This document shows positions 24,793 through 34,364 of a stretch of DNA of 40,674 nt, one piece after another. The stretch is taken from assembly GCA_031422555.1 (NCBI GenBank), contig JANPLZ010000037.1, positions 1 to 40,674 on the forward strand. Reading direction: 5' to 3'. A program made the position numbers and the translations under genes. The DNA is from JANNAT01 sp031422555. GTDB taxonomy: Bacteria > Pseudomonadota > Alphaproteobacteria > Rhodobacterales > Rhodobacteraceae. Numbering within the stretch: the first letter of the stretch is position 1; every line of letters starts with the position of its first letter. The notes beneath the pieces were generated by a model. That model saw only the letters and a list, made by a program, of their open reading frames with translations. It ran no database searches and was not told the origin of the DNA.

Positions 24793-24823
24793 ATTGAAAA
24801 AGCGCCCGGGTAAGGGGCGCTTT
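24793..24823 (-). terminator. ppsR terminator
   Basis: A 9-pair hairpin (arms 24799-24807 and 24815-24823, 7-base loop). On the minus strand it continues into TTTTTCAATTTC. It lies 26 bases after the ppsR stop, so ppsR transcription should end before the tandem repeat and bchG. Confidence 0.75.
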
Positions 24824-24848
24824 GCAAATTTAAGATCGGGCAGGGTGG

Positions 24849-26264
24849 CTATTCGTCGTCTTTGCTCAGCAGTCCGAACTTGCGCAGTTTTACATACAGC
24901 GATTGCCGCGACAGGCCCAGCATTTCAGCCGCCGCCACCCGATTGTTGCGGGTCAGGTCTACCGCCGTCTGGATGCACATCTTTTCCACCACATCGGTGG
25001 TTTCGGTGACGATCGCCTTTAGCGACGATGACCCCACCAGTTCCAACACCGACCGCATCCCATCATCAGAGGCGGAAAATCCGGGGCGGCGCAGCATTTC
25101 GGTGCGGCTGGCATCGCGGATCACCAGACCAAAGGTGGGCTTGGGGCGTTCAGTCAGGAAAGTGGCCGAGATTTCAACCGCAACCTGCCCGTCAAAATCA
25201 TTGGTGATCTTAGTGGCATACAGCCGCAACTGCCGCGCACGGCGGGCGTTATCCAACAGCACCCGCAAATCCACCGACCCGCGTGACAAGAAATCCGCCA
25301 TCGAGCGGCCCCGCACATTGGCCAGCGTGGTGATGTCGGCCAATTTCAGGAACGCGTCGTTCGCGCCGGTGATCATGCCTTCGCCGTCAAGGAACACAAT
25401 GCCGTCGGCACCTTCGTTAAACAGCCGCTCAAGATTGGCGGAACTGTCATGCGGCATCGCAGATAACAGATCGGCTGCGTCCAGCCGGCACAGCATCAAC
25501 CGTTCCCCCGCCGCGCGAAACATCGTTGGCACGACCCGCACTTTGCGCTGCGACCGGCGCGCCTGCAATTCGACCGGGTTGATCGCGTCAGCCGAGGCAA
25601 TGTTCGACAGGCTTTCAAGGAATTCACCACGGCGGCGGCCTTCGAATTCCTGCGCAATCGCGGCCCCGACCAAATCTTGCCGCGATCCGCCCAGCAAGGC
25701 GGCGGCAGCGGCGTTCAGATCGGCAATCCGGCCGTTGGTCATCGCCACCAGCACAACCGCGTCGCGCGTGGCTTCCATCAACACCCGGTATCGGGTGTCC
25801 ATCTCGCGCTGGGTTTCATAGTCACGCTCTAGCGCTATTTGCGCCATCACCAACTGCTGCTGCATTTCGGCAATCGGGCGCAGATCACGGCCCAGCATCA
25901 AGACGGAATTATCTGGTGCCACCCGGTGCATCGAATAGCGGATCGGAAACTCCAGAACGGTCTGGTCAGAATGGTTCAGCTCTACCGCCAAGGTTTTTGC
26001 GCCGGGCTTGCCCATGGCATCCAACCGGCGGGCCAGCTTTTCATAGCTTTCGGTGGTCATGATCTCGCGGGCATGACGGCCAACCCAATGTGACAATTGC
26101 CCAAACGCCTGATGGTGCGGATTGACCAAAACTGAGGTCACGCGCGAATCCGCGGCGATTGACATGGAAATATCTGCGGCGGTCGCAATGATCTCGGCCA
26201 GCAGCTCTGGGTCGATAAGGGGCACGGACATGCCAGCAAGTTTAAGCTTGGAATCAGTGTTCAC
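24849..26264 (-). CDS. ppsR: photosynthesis repressor PpsR (CrtJ)
   Basis: Redox and light-responsive repressor of photosynthesis genes. The 471-residue protein has N-terminal Q-linker/PAS architecture with PAS domains (about 155-275 and 280-385) and a C-terminal Fis-type helix-turn-helix (NNRVAAAEMLGLSRQSLYVK, 440-459). Two cysteines, C259 and C430, occupy the places of the redox-active pair known in Rhodobacter PpsR. I take the GTG at 26262-26264 as start, with a weak AAGG upstream; an ATG 11 codons later is the alternative. It lies 52 bases after ppaA, probably cotranscribed from the ppaA side. Its predicted sites (TGT-N12-ACA) occur upstream of bchG and between ppaA and bchF. Confidence 0.94.
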   Translation of the reverse strand: MNTDSKLKLAGMSVPLIDPELLAEIIATAADISMSIAADSRVTSVLVNPHHQAFGQLSHWVGRHAREIMTTESYEKLARRLDAMGKPGAKTLAVELNHSDQTVLEFPIRYSMHRVAPDNSVLMLGRDLRPIAEMQQQLVMAQIALERDYETQREMDTRYRVLMEATRDAVVLVAMTNGRIADLNAAAAALLGGSRQDLVGAAIAQEFEGRRRGEFLESLSNIASADAINPVELQARRSQRKVRVVPTMFRAAGERLMLCRLDAADLLSAMPHDSSANLERLFNEGADGIVFLDGEGMITGANDAFLKLADITTLANVRGRSMADFLSRGSVDLRVLLDNARRARQLRLYATKITNDFDGQVAVEISATFLTERPKPTFGLVIRDASRTEMLRRPGFSASDDGMRSVLELVGSSSLKAIVTETTDVVEKMCIQTAVDLTRNNRVAAAEMLGLSRQSLYVKLRKFGLLSKDDE

Positions 26265-26316
26265 GGGTTATTCGCTTACCTTGCCACTTACCCAACAGAC
26301 TTGGGACAGCGGTTTG

Positions 26317-27108
26317 TTACGCTCGTTTTAAGATGCAAAAAGAGTCAAATTTCAGGCCAATCACTTCCAACGCCGCCCCGATGTCGTTGGTCGAGAAATC
26401 AGCACCAGTGCTGGTGGTGGCGTCATCTATCTTGAACATCACGGCCCCGCCAACAACGACGGGAATCGGTTTAGGCGCGATGGATTTCAAGAATTTCACG
26501 GTTTTGCGCACGGATTCCAGCTTGTCCAGCGTGGCCACCGAAATCATCACGCCGTCAAACGCCCGCGATGTGATCAACCCGCGCAATTCTTCTACACTGG
26601 GGGCGATCCGCAGACAGACCGAAACGCCATAGCGCCGCATCTGGCCCATTGCCACCATCGGCCCCAGCGTATGCTGTTCGCGGTCGGGGATGATCATCAA
26701 AATCGTGCCGTGACCGGCATCGCCTGCCTGATCGGCAGCCCAAGCCGTGCCTATTTCGCGCAGCAAACTTTGCAGCCGCCCCACGCCAATGGACACGTCC
26801 AGCCAGCTCATCTCGTCTTCATGCCAGGCGGTGCCCATGCGGCGGGCGGCCAGCGGAATGTAGATATCGGCCAAGGCGGCCACCGAAACGCGCGCTTTGC
26901 GCATGTCATTCAGCAATTCGGCGAACACTTCTTTCGTGCCGGACTGCGACGCGCGGATCAGACCGTCAACCAAACTTTCAACCGGTTCAGTGGTTGACCG
27001 GGTCGAGCGTTCCGCAAGCAGCGACACGACTTGCGAGGCGAAATAATTCACCCCGGCCGAATCTTGTGCCGCGCCACGCCCCAAGTCTGGTTGTTGAAAA
27101 TCCTGCAT
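26317..27108 (-). CDS. ppaA: cobalamin-binding antirepressor PpaA (AerR)
   Basis: Antirepressor that modulates PpsR in response to light and oxygen through vitamin B12. The 263-residue protein has a helical N-terminal region (about 25-120) and a B12-binding-like Rossmann domain (about 133-263, with VVVGGAVMF). H146 in REQHTLG matches the position of the histidine reported to bind cobalamin in Rhodobacter AerR. ATG 27108 has GGAG 10 bases upstream. It is divergent from bchF and heads the ppaA-ppsR pair, the arrangement found across phototrophic Rhodobacteraceae. A perfect PpsR box lies about 100 bases before its start. Confidence 0.93.
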   Translation of the reverse strand: MQDFQQPDLGRGAAQDSAGVNYFASQVVSLLAERSTRSTTEPVESLVDGLIRASQSGTKEVFAELLNDMRKARVSVAALADIYIPLAARRMGTAWHEDEMSWLDVSIGVGRLQSLLREIGTAWAADQAGDAGHGTILMIIPDREQHTLGPMVAMGQMRRYGVSVCLRIAPSVEELRGLITSRAFDGVMISVATLDKLESVRKTVKFLKSIAPKPIPVVVGGAVMFKIDDATTSTGADFSTNDIGAALEVIGLKFDSFCILKRA

Positions 27109-27208
27109 CCACGCAGCTCCGCAAAAAGACCCGCAAAACCGGCAACTGAAACGGTCAGCGCGATCGGAATCTCTTTATGAATATGACTTTCTCTTAGCTG
27201 CACAAGAA

Positions 27209-27226
27209 TGTCAAAGAAAATTGACA
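27209..27226. promoter_or_regulatory. PpsR box near ppaA promoter
   Basis: A perfect and nearly palindromic TGT-N12-ACA box (TGTCAAAGAAAATTGACA). Its left end read on the minus strand gives TTGACA, a possible -35 box facing ppaA, so PpsR could repress its own regulator operon. No clear -10 is seen. Confidence 0.65.
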
Positions 27227-27353
27227 CTCTGAAATGTAACAAAGTTGGGAAACGGCTGTAAACGGCTGTTTTATTACCATTTTTAGCACAAATTGGGGTG
27301 GGGTGCTGTCTGGGGAACAGGCCCTGAAATGCAGCATATGTAAACTAAAATTA

Positions 27354-27389
27354 TGTAAGTTTTAGTTGACACTTCCCGAATATAACCTC
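27354..27389 (+). promoter_or_regulatory. PpsR box overlapping bchF promoter
   Basis: A perfect TGT-N12-ACA box at 27354-27371. Its last six bases are TTGACA (27366-27371), a consensus -35 facing bchF; candidate -10 hexamers (TAGTCT at 18-base spacing, CTAGTC at 17) follow. This is the likely head promoter of the bchF-puh superoperon, with the repressor covering the -35. Confidence 0.6.
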
Positions 27390-27428
27390 TAGTCTTTGGT
27401 TTAAGACCATAAGTTTGAAAGTCCGCTG

Positions 27429-27917
27429 ATGCCCCTGATCCGCCGCGATTCTACCCTTCGTCGCCCGCTTTACACAGCGGAGGAGCGTGTTCGCCGTGAT
27501 TCAACCAGATGGACATTCGTTCAGGGCGTTCTGGCGCCAGTGCAATTTCTGGTCTTTACGGTGTCGCTGGTTTTGGTGCTGCGTTATCTGGCAACTGGCG
27601 CAGGCTATGAGGTTGCGACCCTATCTGTGATCGTAAAGACAATATTCCTTTACATAATCATGATTACCGGAGCAATCTGGGAAAAAGTCGTTTTTGGTCA
27701 ATATCTTCTGGCCCCGGCATTTTTCTGGGAAGACGTGTTCAGCTTTGCCGTCATCGCTTTGCACACTGCCTATCTTGTGGCGTTATGGGTTGGTATTCTG
27801 TCGCCAACGGGTTTGATGACCTTGGCGTTGATGGCTTATGCGGCCTATGTGATCAACGCCGGGCAATTCATCCTTAAGTTGCGGATGGCGCGGCTGGATA
27901 TGGCGGCACAGCCATGA
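27429..27917 (+). CDS. bchF: 2-vinyl (bacterio)chlorophyllide hydratase
   Basis: Hydrates the C3 vinyl group of (bacterio)chlorophyllide on the way to bacteriochlorophyll a. The 162-residue membrane protein has four hydrophobic helices; the stretches ERVRRDSTRWTFVQGVLAPVQ-like N-terminus and TGAIWEKVVFGQYLLAPAFFWEDVFS-like core are the recognised BchF pattern, cited here only in part: WEKVVFGQYLLAP and FFWEDVFS. ATG 27429 has only a weak GAAAG upstream. Its stop overlaps the bchN start by 4 bases (ATGA). First gene of the plus-strand superoperon. Confidence 0.94.
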   Translation: MPLIRRDSTLRRPLYTAEERVRRDSTRWTFVQGVLAPVQFLVFTVSLVLVLRYLATGAGYEVATLSVIVKTIFLYIIMITGAIWEKVVFGQYLLAPAFFWEDVFSFAVIALHTAYLVALWVGILSPTGLMTLALMAYAAYVINAGQFILKLRMARLDMAAQP

Positions 27918-29206
27918 ACGCCGCTTTGCCAGCCCGCGGTTGCGCCAACACCCCCGTCTTGAAAGAGCGCGGCCAACGCGAAGTCTTTTGCGGTTTGACG
28001 GGAATCATTTGGCTGCACCGCAAAATGCAGGATGCGTTTTTTCTGGTCGTTGGCAGCCGCACATGTGCGCATTTGTTACAGTCAGCGGCGGGAGTTATGA
28101 TTTTTGCCGAGCCGCGCTTTGGCACCGCGATTCTGGAAGAAAAAGATCTGGCCGGATTGGTGGATGCGCAGACCGAACTTGACCGCGAAGTGGCCCGTCT
28201 GCTGGCCCGTCGCCCCGATATCCGGCAGTTGTTTCTGGTGGGCTCCTGCCCGTCCGAAGTGATCAAACTTGATCTGCACCGCGCTGCCGAACGCATGTCG
28301 GTCGCCCACGCGCCACATGTGCGGGTGCTGAATTATTCCGGCTCGGGCATTGAGACCACCTTTACCCAAGGCGAGGATGCCTGTCTTGCGTCGATGGTTC
28401 CAGTGCTGCCGGCATCTGATGCCCGGCAATTGCTGATCGTGGGGGCCCTGCCCGATGTGGTCGAAGATCAGGCGCTGGCATTGCTGGCGGCGATGGGCAT
28501 ATCCAATGTGCGTTGCTTGCCCGCGCGCCGTTCCAGCGATTTGCCGTCGGTTGGCGCGAATACTGTGTTTGCGCTGTTGCAACCGTTTCTGGGCGATACT
28601 TATGCGGCCTTAACCGGACGTGGCGCGCGCCATATTCCGGCGCCGTTTCCGTTCGGCGCGGCGGGCACCACCGCCTGGTTGCAGGCGATTGCCACTGAAT
28701 TCGACGTGCCGCAAGCGCTGTTTGACGCGGTTACCGCTGCGCCGCGCGCCCGTGCTGAAAAGGCGATTGCTGCATCGGCGGCCACTTTGGCCGGCAAGTC
28801 GGTGTTCTTTTTCCCCGACAGCCAACTCGAAATTCCACTGGCACGGTTCCTGACCCGCGAATGTGGTATGACCGCGATTGAGGTTGGCACGCCGTTTCTG
28901 CACCGCGATCTGATGGCCCCCGATCTGGAACTGCTGGCCGAAGGGCCAACTTTGTCCGAAGGCCAAGACGTTGATCTGCAACTGGCCCGTGCCCGTGCGG
29001 CCCGCGCCGATTTGACTGTGTGCGGCCTTGGCCTTGCCAATCCTTTGGAAGCCGAAGGTCTGGCCACCAAATGGGCGATTGAGTTGGTCTTTACGCCCGT
29101 GCATTTTTACGAACAGGCGGGCGATCTGGCGGCGTTGTTTGCCAAACCTTTGCGCCGCCGCGCCCTGCTGGCACCTTTGGCCCCAAATCTTGAGGCCGCC
29201 GAATGA
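27914..29206 (+). CDS. bchN: dark-operative protochlorophyllide reductase subunit BchN
   Basis: BchN and BchB form the catalytic heterotetramer that reduces protochlorophyllide without light, fed electrons by BchL. The 430-residue protein keeps the three cysteines that hold the NB cluster in Rhodobacter enzymes, at the same positions: C26 (REVFCG), C51 (SRTCAH), C112 (VGSCPSE). The nitrogenase-like fold is supported by NYSGSGIETTFTQGEDACL. Overlaps of 4 bases with bchF and with bchB point to coupled translation. No defect seen. Confidence 0.96.
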   Translation: MNAALPARGCANTPVLKERGQREVFCGLTGIIWLHRKMQDAFFLVVGSRTCAHLLQSAAGVMIFAEPRFGTAILEEKDLAGLVDAQTELDREVARLLARRPDIRQLFLVGSCPSEVIKLDLHRAAERMSVAHAPHVRVLNYSGSGIETTFTQGEDACLASMVPVLPASDARQLLIVGALPDVVEDQALALLAAMGISNVRCLPARRSSDLPSVGANTVFALLQPFLGDTYAALTGRGARHIPAPFPFGAAGTTAWLQAIATEFDVPQALFDAVTAAPRARAEKAIAASAATLAGKSVFFFPDSQLEIPLARFLTRECGMTAIEVGTPFLHRDLMAPDLELLAEGPTLSEGQDVDLQLARARAARADLTVCGLGLANPLEAEGLATKWAIELVFTPVHFYEQAGDLAALFAKPLRRRALLAPLAPNLEAAE

Positions 29207-30768
29207 AGCTGACTTTGTGGACATATGAAGGCCCGCCGCATGTGGGGGCAATGCGTGTCGCCACCGGCATGAAGGGTCTGCACTATGTGCTGCACGCCCC
29301 GCAAGGCGATACCTATGCCGACCTGTTGTTCACCATGATCGAACGCCGCGATCATCGTCCGCCAGTCACCTATACAACTTTCCAAGCCCGCGATCTGGGC
29401 GGCGACACGGCCGGTTTGTTCAAAACCGCCTGCCAGGATGCAGTGACCCGTTTCAAGCCCGAGGCGCTGATTGTCGGTGCATCCTGCACCGCCGAATTGA
29501 TTCAGGACGACCCGGCGGGACTGGCCGCCAGCATGGATCTTGGCATTCCGGTCATCGCCCTTGATCTGCCCAGCTATCAGCGCAAAGAGGGTTTTGGCAC
29601 TGACGAGACTTTCTTGCAAATCGTGCGGCATCTGGCCAAACCTTGCGCCCGCAGCGACAAAATCACCGCCAACCTGATTGGCCCCACGGCCTTGGGCTTT
29701 CGGCACCGCGATGATATCGTCGAAGTCACCCGGTTGCTGGCCGATATGGGCATTGGCGTGAACGTGGTGGGGCCGATGGGCTCGCGCCCGTCCGATATTG
29801 CCCGGCTGGGGGCCGCGCATTTCAACGTGCTGATGTATCCCGAACACGCCGAATCCGCTGCGCGGTGGCTCGAGTCCAACCACAAACAACCCTATACCAA
29901 AATCGTGCCGATCGGCGTTGGGGCCACCCGTGATTTTCTGGCCGAAGTGTCGGTGATCACCGGCCTGCCCGTGAAATCCGACACCAGCCGGTTGCGCCTG
30001 CCTTGGTGGACGCGGTCGGTTGATAGCACTTATCTGACCGGCAAGCGCGTGTTCATATTCGGCGACGGCACCCATGTCGCCGCCGCTGCCCGCATCGCCC
30101 GCGATGAGATGGGGTTCGAAGTTTGCGGCCTGGGTTGCTTTAACCGTGAAATGGCCCGGCCAATCCGCGCCTTGGCCAAGGACTACGGGCTGGAAGCATT
30201 GATTTCGGATGATTATCTTGAGGTTGAGGCCGCAATAGAGGCGCTGCAGCCCGAAATGATCCTTGGCACCCAGATGGAACGCCATATCGGCAAGCGTCTG
30301 GGCATTCCTTGCGCCGTCATTTCCGCGCCCGTGCATGTGCAGGATTTCCCCGCCCGCTATTCCCCCCAGATGGGTTGGGAAGGCGCGAATGTGATCTTTG
30401 ATACCTGGGTGCATCCTTTGGTGATGGGTCTGGAAGAACATCTTTTGCACATGTTCCGCGATGATTTTGAATTTCACGATGATGCCGGGGCGTCGCATCA
30501 TGGTGGTGCGCACAAACCGCGTGAGGCTGAGTTGGCAGCCGCCCCTGCGGCAGCGGTTGTGGGGGGCTCGACGCCGCCATTGAACGCCCCTGTGGTGGAA
30601 TCTGCCGACATCGTCTGGCTGTCGGATGCGGAAAATGAGCTGAAAAAGATTCCGTTTTTCGTGCGTGGCAAGGCCCGTCGCAACACGGAGAAATATGCAA
30701 GTGGTCGCGGCATTGCCCGGATCAGCGTCGAAACCCTGTATGAGGCAAAGGCCCATTATGCGCGCTGA
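29203..30768 (+). CDS. bchB: dark-operative protochlorophyllide reductase subunit BchB
   Basis: Partner of BchN in protochlorophyllide reduction. The 521-residue protein keeps D36 (QGDTYAD), the unusual aspartate cluster ligand, and D274 (TRSVDST), the residue proposed as proton donor in Rhodobacter. It also has C95 in VGASCTAELIQDDP. The C-terminal 60 residues (SDAENELKKIPFFVRGKARR) form the small helical domain seen in the family. Translation probably couples to bchN (4-base overlap) and bchH (11-base overlap). Confidence 0.96.
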   Translation: MKLTLWTYEGPPHVGAMRVATGMKGLHYVLHAPQGDTYADLLFTMIERRDHRPPVTYTTFQARDLGGDTAGLFKTACQDAVTRFKPEALIVGASCTAELIQDDPAGLAASMDLGIPVIALDLPSYQRKEGFGTDETFLQIVRHLAKPCARSDKITANLIGPTALGFRHRDDIVEVTRLLADMGIGVNVVGPMGSRPSDIARLGAAHFNVLMYPEHAESAARWLESNHKQPYTKIVPIGVGATRDFLAEVSVITGLPVKSDTSRLRLPWWTRSVDSTYLTGKRVFIFGDGTHVAAAARIARDEMGFEVCGLGCFNREMARPIRALAKDYGLEALISDDYLEVEAAIEALQPEMILGTQMERHIGKRLGIPCAVISAPVHVQDFPARYSPQMGWEGANVIFDTWVHPLVMGLEEHLLHMFRDDFEFHDDAGASHHGGAHKPREAELAAAPAAAVVGGSTPPLNAPVVESADIVWLSDAENELKKIPFFVRGKARRNTEKYASGRGIARISVETLYEAKAHYAR

Positions 30769-33700
30769 CACCCCCCTTTCCGGCACCCGGGTCGGCTATA
30801 ACATCGTGGTGGTCACGCTGGATCAGCACGCCGCTGGCCCCGCCGCGCGCATCACACCGCGACTGGCCAAAGATTTCCCCGGCCTGTCGGTAACTGTGCA
30901 TGCCGCCGCCGAATGGGCCGAAAATCCGGCCTCGCTGGTGCGGTGCAAAACTGCGCTGGAAACTGCCGATATCGTTATCGCAAACCTGATTTTCATCGAA
31001 GAACACATCAATGCCATTCTGCCCGAACTGACCGCCGCCCGCGCCCGCGCAGATGCGTTTATCGGCGTTATCGCCGATGCCCAGATCGTCAAACTGACGA
31101 AGATGGGTGATCTGGACATGTCCAAACCGGCGTCTGCCGCGATGGCGCTGTTGAAAAAGCTGAAGCCCACCGCCAAAACATCTGCCAATTCCGGTGAAAA
31201 GCAGATGGCGATGCTGCGCCGTTTGCCCAAAATTCTGCGCTTTATCCCCGGCAAGGCGCAGGATTTGCGGGCGTGGTTTCTGGCCATGCAATACTGGCTG
31301 GGCGGGTCGGACGACAATATCGAACAAATGGTTCGGTTCTTGCTGGGCCGTTATGCCAACCGCCGCGAATGGCGCGGCACAGTATCAAAAGCGCCGATTG
31401 ATTACCCCGATTGCGGGCTTTACCATCCCGATCTGGCCGCCCGCATCACCACCAATCTGGCCGATCTGCCGCGTCCTGTTGCGGCAAAGGTTACCGTGGG
31501 CTTGTTGATGTTGCGGTCGTATGTTCTGGCGGGCGATACCGCGCATTACGACGCCGTCATCCGCGCGTTCGAGGCGCGCGGCATCGCCTGCATTCCCGCC
31601 TTTGCCGGTGGCCTTGATGGCCGCCCCGCGATCAACGGTTATTTCCAGAACGGCCAAACCCCGCGGGTGGATGCCATGGTATCCTTGACCGGGTTCAGCC
31701 TTGTTGGTGGCCCCGCCTATAATGACAGCCCTGCCGCGGTTGCGGCGCTGAAGGCATTGGACGTGCCCTATATCGGTGCGCATCCGTTGGAATTTCAAAC
31801 GCTTGGCCAGTGGGCCAATACCAAATCCGGCTTGGGCCCGATTGAAACCACCATGCTGATCGCCCTGCCTGAAATTGATGGGGCGACCAATCCAACGGTG
31901 TTTGCGGGCCGTCATGGGGTGGATGGCTGCAACGGCTGCGCCGTCAAATGCCGGGGCAACTCTGAGGCAAAGGCGATGGCCGCTTGCCACGAACGCGTGG
32001 GCGTTCTGGCCGACAAAGTGCTGCGTCTGGCCGCCTTGCGCCGGTCGGAAGTGGCCAGCCGCAAGGTGGCCATCGTGCTATATGGCTTTCCACCAAACGC
32101 GGGTGCCGTGGGCACTGCCGCCTATCTGTCGGTGTTTGAATCCCTGTTCAACACCTTGCACGCAATGAAGGCTGCGGGCCATGATCTGACCCCGCCCGCA
32201 TCGGTTGATGATCTGCGCGACATGGTGCTAAAGGGCAACGCCGCGCGCTATGGTCAGCCTGCCAATGTGGCCGCCCATGTCAGCGCCGATGCTATTGTGC
32301 GCGATACGCCTTGGCTGGCCGAGATTGAATCCGTCTGGGGCCCGGCACCGGGGCGGTCGCAATCTGATGGGCGTGGCGTGTTTGTGTTGGGGCATCAGTT
32401 TGGCAATGTTTTTGTCGGCATTCAGCCCGTGTTCGGCTATGAAGGCGATCCGATGCGCCTGTTGTTCGAAGGCGGCTTTGCGCCCACACACGCCTTCACC
32501 ACCTTTTACCGCTATCTTCGGCAAGATTTTGGCGCAGATGTGTTGCTGCATTTCGGCATGCACGGCGCTTTGGAATTCATGCCCGGCAAACAGGCGGGCG
32601 CGTCGGGCAACTGCTGGCCAGATCGCTTGATCGGGGGCTTGCCCAATGTGTATCTTTACGCCGCCAACAACCCATCAGAGGCTTCGCTGGCCAAACGGCG
32701 CAGCAATGCGATCACCATCACGCATCTGACGCCGCCTTTGGCGCAAGCGGGCCTGTATAAGGGTCTGATCGAGTTGAAAGACAGCCTATCGCGCTGGCGG
32801 GCGCTGCCACCCTTGGCCGTGGAACGCGCCGATCTGGAACGCCTTATCGCCGAACAGGCGGCGGGCGTTGACATGGATGGCTCCACCCCCGCCAAACTGT
32901 GGCTGAAATTGCTAGAGGCGGAATCGGCGCTGATCACCGACGGTCTGCACGTGGTTGGCCGCCCGATGAATGCGGCATCGCGCGCCGAATACCTTGATCT
33001 GCTGCCGCCAATGGACGCAGCCGAGCGCGCCCGCATCGACGCGCAGTTGCAGGTTGATACCGAAATTCCGGCGCTGCTGCGCGCCCTTGGCGGGCGGTTC
33101 ATTGAACCGGTGCCGGGCGGCGATCTGATCCGTTCGCCCCAAATCCTGCCCACAGGCCGCAATATCCACGCCTTTGATCCGTTCCGCATGCCCACCGAAT
33201 TTGCCCTGCGCGATGGTGCGGCGCAGGCGGCAAAACTGCTGGATGCCCACCCCACCCTGCCGCGCACAGTGGCGCTGGTGCTTTGGGGGTCTGACAATAT
33301 CAAATCAGACGGCGGACCGATTGCCCAAGCCTTGGCGTTGATGGGGGCAAAGCCGCGGTTTGACGCCTATGGCCGTTTGTGCGGGGCCGATCTGATACCG
33401 CTGGCAGAATTGTCGCGCCCCCGCATTGATGTGCTGATGACCCTGTCGGGGATTTTCCGTGATCTGTTGCCATTGCAGACCAAAATGCTGGCCGAGGCTG
33501 CGTGGAAATGTGCCGTGGCGGATGAGCCGTTGGCGCAAAATTTCATCCGCGCGCACAGCTTGGCCTATGCCGAGAAAATGGGCGTCGATATGGAAACCGC
33601 GGCGCTGCGGGTGTTTTCCAATGCCGAAGGGGCTTATGGATCGAACGTCAACACGCTGGTCGATCAATCGGCGTTTGGCGAAGAGGATGAGTTGGCCGAC

Positions 33701-34327
33701 GCCTATGAGGCGCGCAAATCTTTCGCCTATGGACGCAATGGCAAAGCGGTCAAAAACGCGGCCTTACTGCAAAACGCGCTGAAAGATGTCGATCTGGCCT
33801 ATCAGAATCTGGAATCTGTCGAACTGGGCGTCACCTCGGTGGATCACTATTTTGATACGCTGGGTGGCATTGCCCGCGCGGTGAAACGACAGCGCGGCAT
33901 CGATACGCCCGTTTACATCAGCGATCAAACCCGCGGCACCGGCAAAGTGCGCACCCTGCGCGACCAGATCGCCCTTGAATCCCGCTCGCGCACGCTGAAC
34001 CCAAAGTTCTACGAAAGCCTGCTGGCGCATGGCGGCGAGGGCGTGCGCCAAATAGAGGCGCACGTGACCAACACGCTGGGCTGGTCGGCGACCACCCAAG
34101 CCGTGGAGCCATGGGTTTATCAGCGTATGTCGGAAACCTTTGTGCTGGACGACGCCATGCGCAAGCGGTTGGCGGCGCTGAACCCGCAAGCCTCGGCCCG
34201 CATGGCGAACCGTTTGATTGAGGCATCAGAGCGGTCTTACTGGACCCCCGATGCGGCCACGCTGGCGGCGCTGCAAAACGCTGCCGATGAACTTGAAGAT
34301 CGTTTGGAAGGGATTGCCGCCGAATGA
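30758..34327 (+). CDS. bchH: magnesium chelatase subunit H
   Basis: Large porphyrin-binding subunit that inserts magnesium into protoporphyrin IX with BchI and BchD. The 1189-residue protein is full length. It shows the CobN/BchH pattern, including GHQFGNVFVGIQPVFGYEGDP-type region (near 540) and HFGMHGALEFMPGKQAG (about 605-620), and a late YGSNVNTLVD. ATG 30758 overlaps the bchB end by 11 bases; an open extension to 30665 lies wholly inside bchB and is rejected. BchI and BchD are not in this window, so they must be encoded elsewhere. Confidence 0.96.
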   Translation: MRADTPLSGTRVGYNIVVVTLDQHAAGPAARITPRLAKDFPGLSVTVHAAAEWAENPASLVRCKTALETADIVIANLIFIEEHINAILPELTAARARADAFIGVIADAQIVKLTKMGDLDMSKPASAAMALLKKLKPTAKTSANSGEKQMAMLRRLPKILRFIPGKAQDLRAWFLAMQYWLGGSDDNIEQMVRFLLGRYANRREWRGTVSKAPIDYPDCGLYHPDLAARITTNLADLPRPVAAKVTVGLLMLRSYVLAGDTAHYDAVIRAFEARGIACIPAFAGGLDGRPAINGYFQNGQTPRVDAMVSLTGFSLVGGPAYNDSPAAVAALKALDVPYIGAHPLEFQTLGQWANTKSGLGPIETTMLIALPEIDGATNPTVFAGRHGVDGCNGCAVKCRGNSEAKAMAACHERVGVLADKVLRLAALRRSEVASRKVAIVLYGFPPNAGAVGTAAYLSVFESLFNTLHAMKAAGHDLTPPASVDDLRDMVLKGNAARYGQPANVAAHVSADAIVRDTPWLAEIESVWGPAPGRSQSDGRGVFVLGHQFGNVFVGIQPVFGYEGDPMRLLFEGGFAPTHAFTTFYRYLRQDFGADVLLHFGMHGALEFMPGKQAGASGNCWPDRLIGGLPNVYLYAANNPSEASLAKRRSNAITITHLTPPLAQAGLYKGLIELKDSLSRWRALPPLAVERADLERLIAEQAAGVDMDGSTPAKLWLKLLEAESALITDGLHVVGRPMNAASRAEYLDLLPPMDAAERARIDAQLQVDTEIPALLRALGGRFIEPVPGGDLIRSPQILPTGRNIHAFDPFRMPTEFALRDGAAQAAKLLDAHPTLPRTVALVLWGSDNIKSDGGPIAQALALMGAKPRFDAYGRLCGADLIPLAELSRPRIDVLMTLSGIFRDLLPLQTKMLAEAAWKCAVADEPLAQNFIRAHSLAYAEKMGVDMETAALRVFSNAEGAYGSNVNTLVDQSAFGEEDELADAYEARKSFAYGRNGKAVKNAALLQNALKDVDLAYQNLESVELGVTSVDHYFDTLGGIARAVKRQRGIDTPVYISDQTRGTGKVRTLRDQIALESRSRTLNPKFYESLLAHGGEGVRQIEAHVTNTLGWSATTQAVEPWVYQRMSETFVLDDAMRKRLAALNPQASARMANRLIEASERSYWTPDAATLAALQNAADELEDRLEGIAAE

Positions 34328-34364
34328 CCGCGCCAACCCAACCCATTACAGAAAGAGCCCTGAT

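Noticed and set aside
29107..30786. Long minus-strand open frame of 559 codons
   Set aside because: It is exactly antisense to bchB, is rich in His, Gln, Arg and Gly as shadow frames of G+C-rich genes are, and has no recognisable domain.
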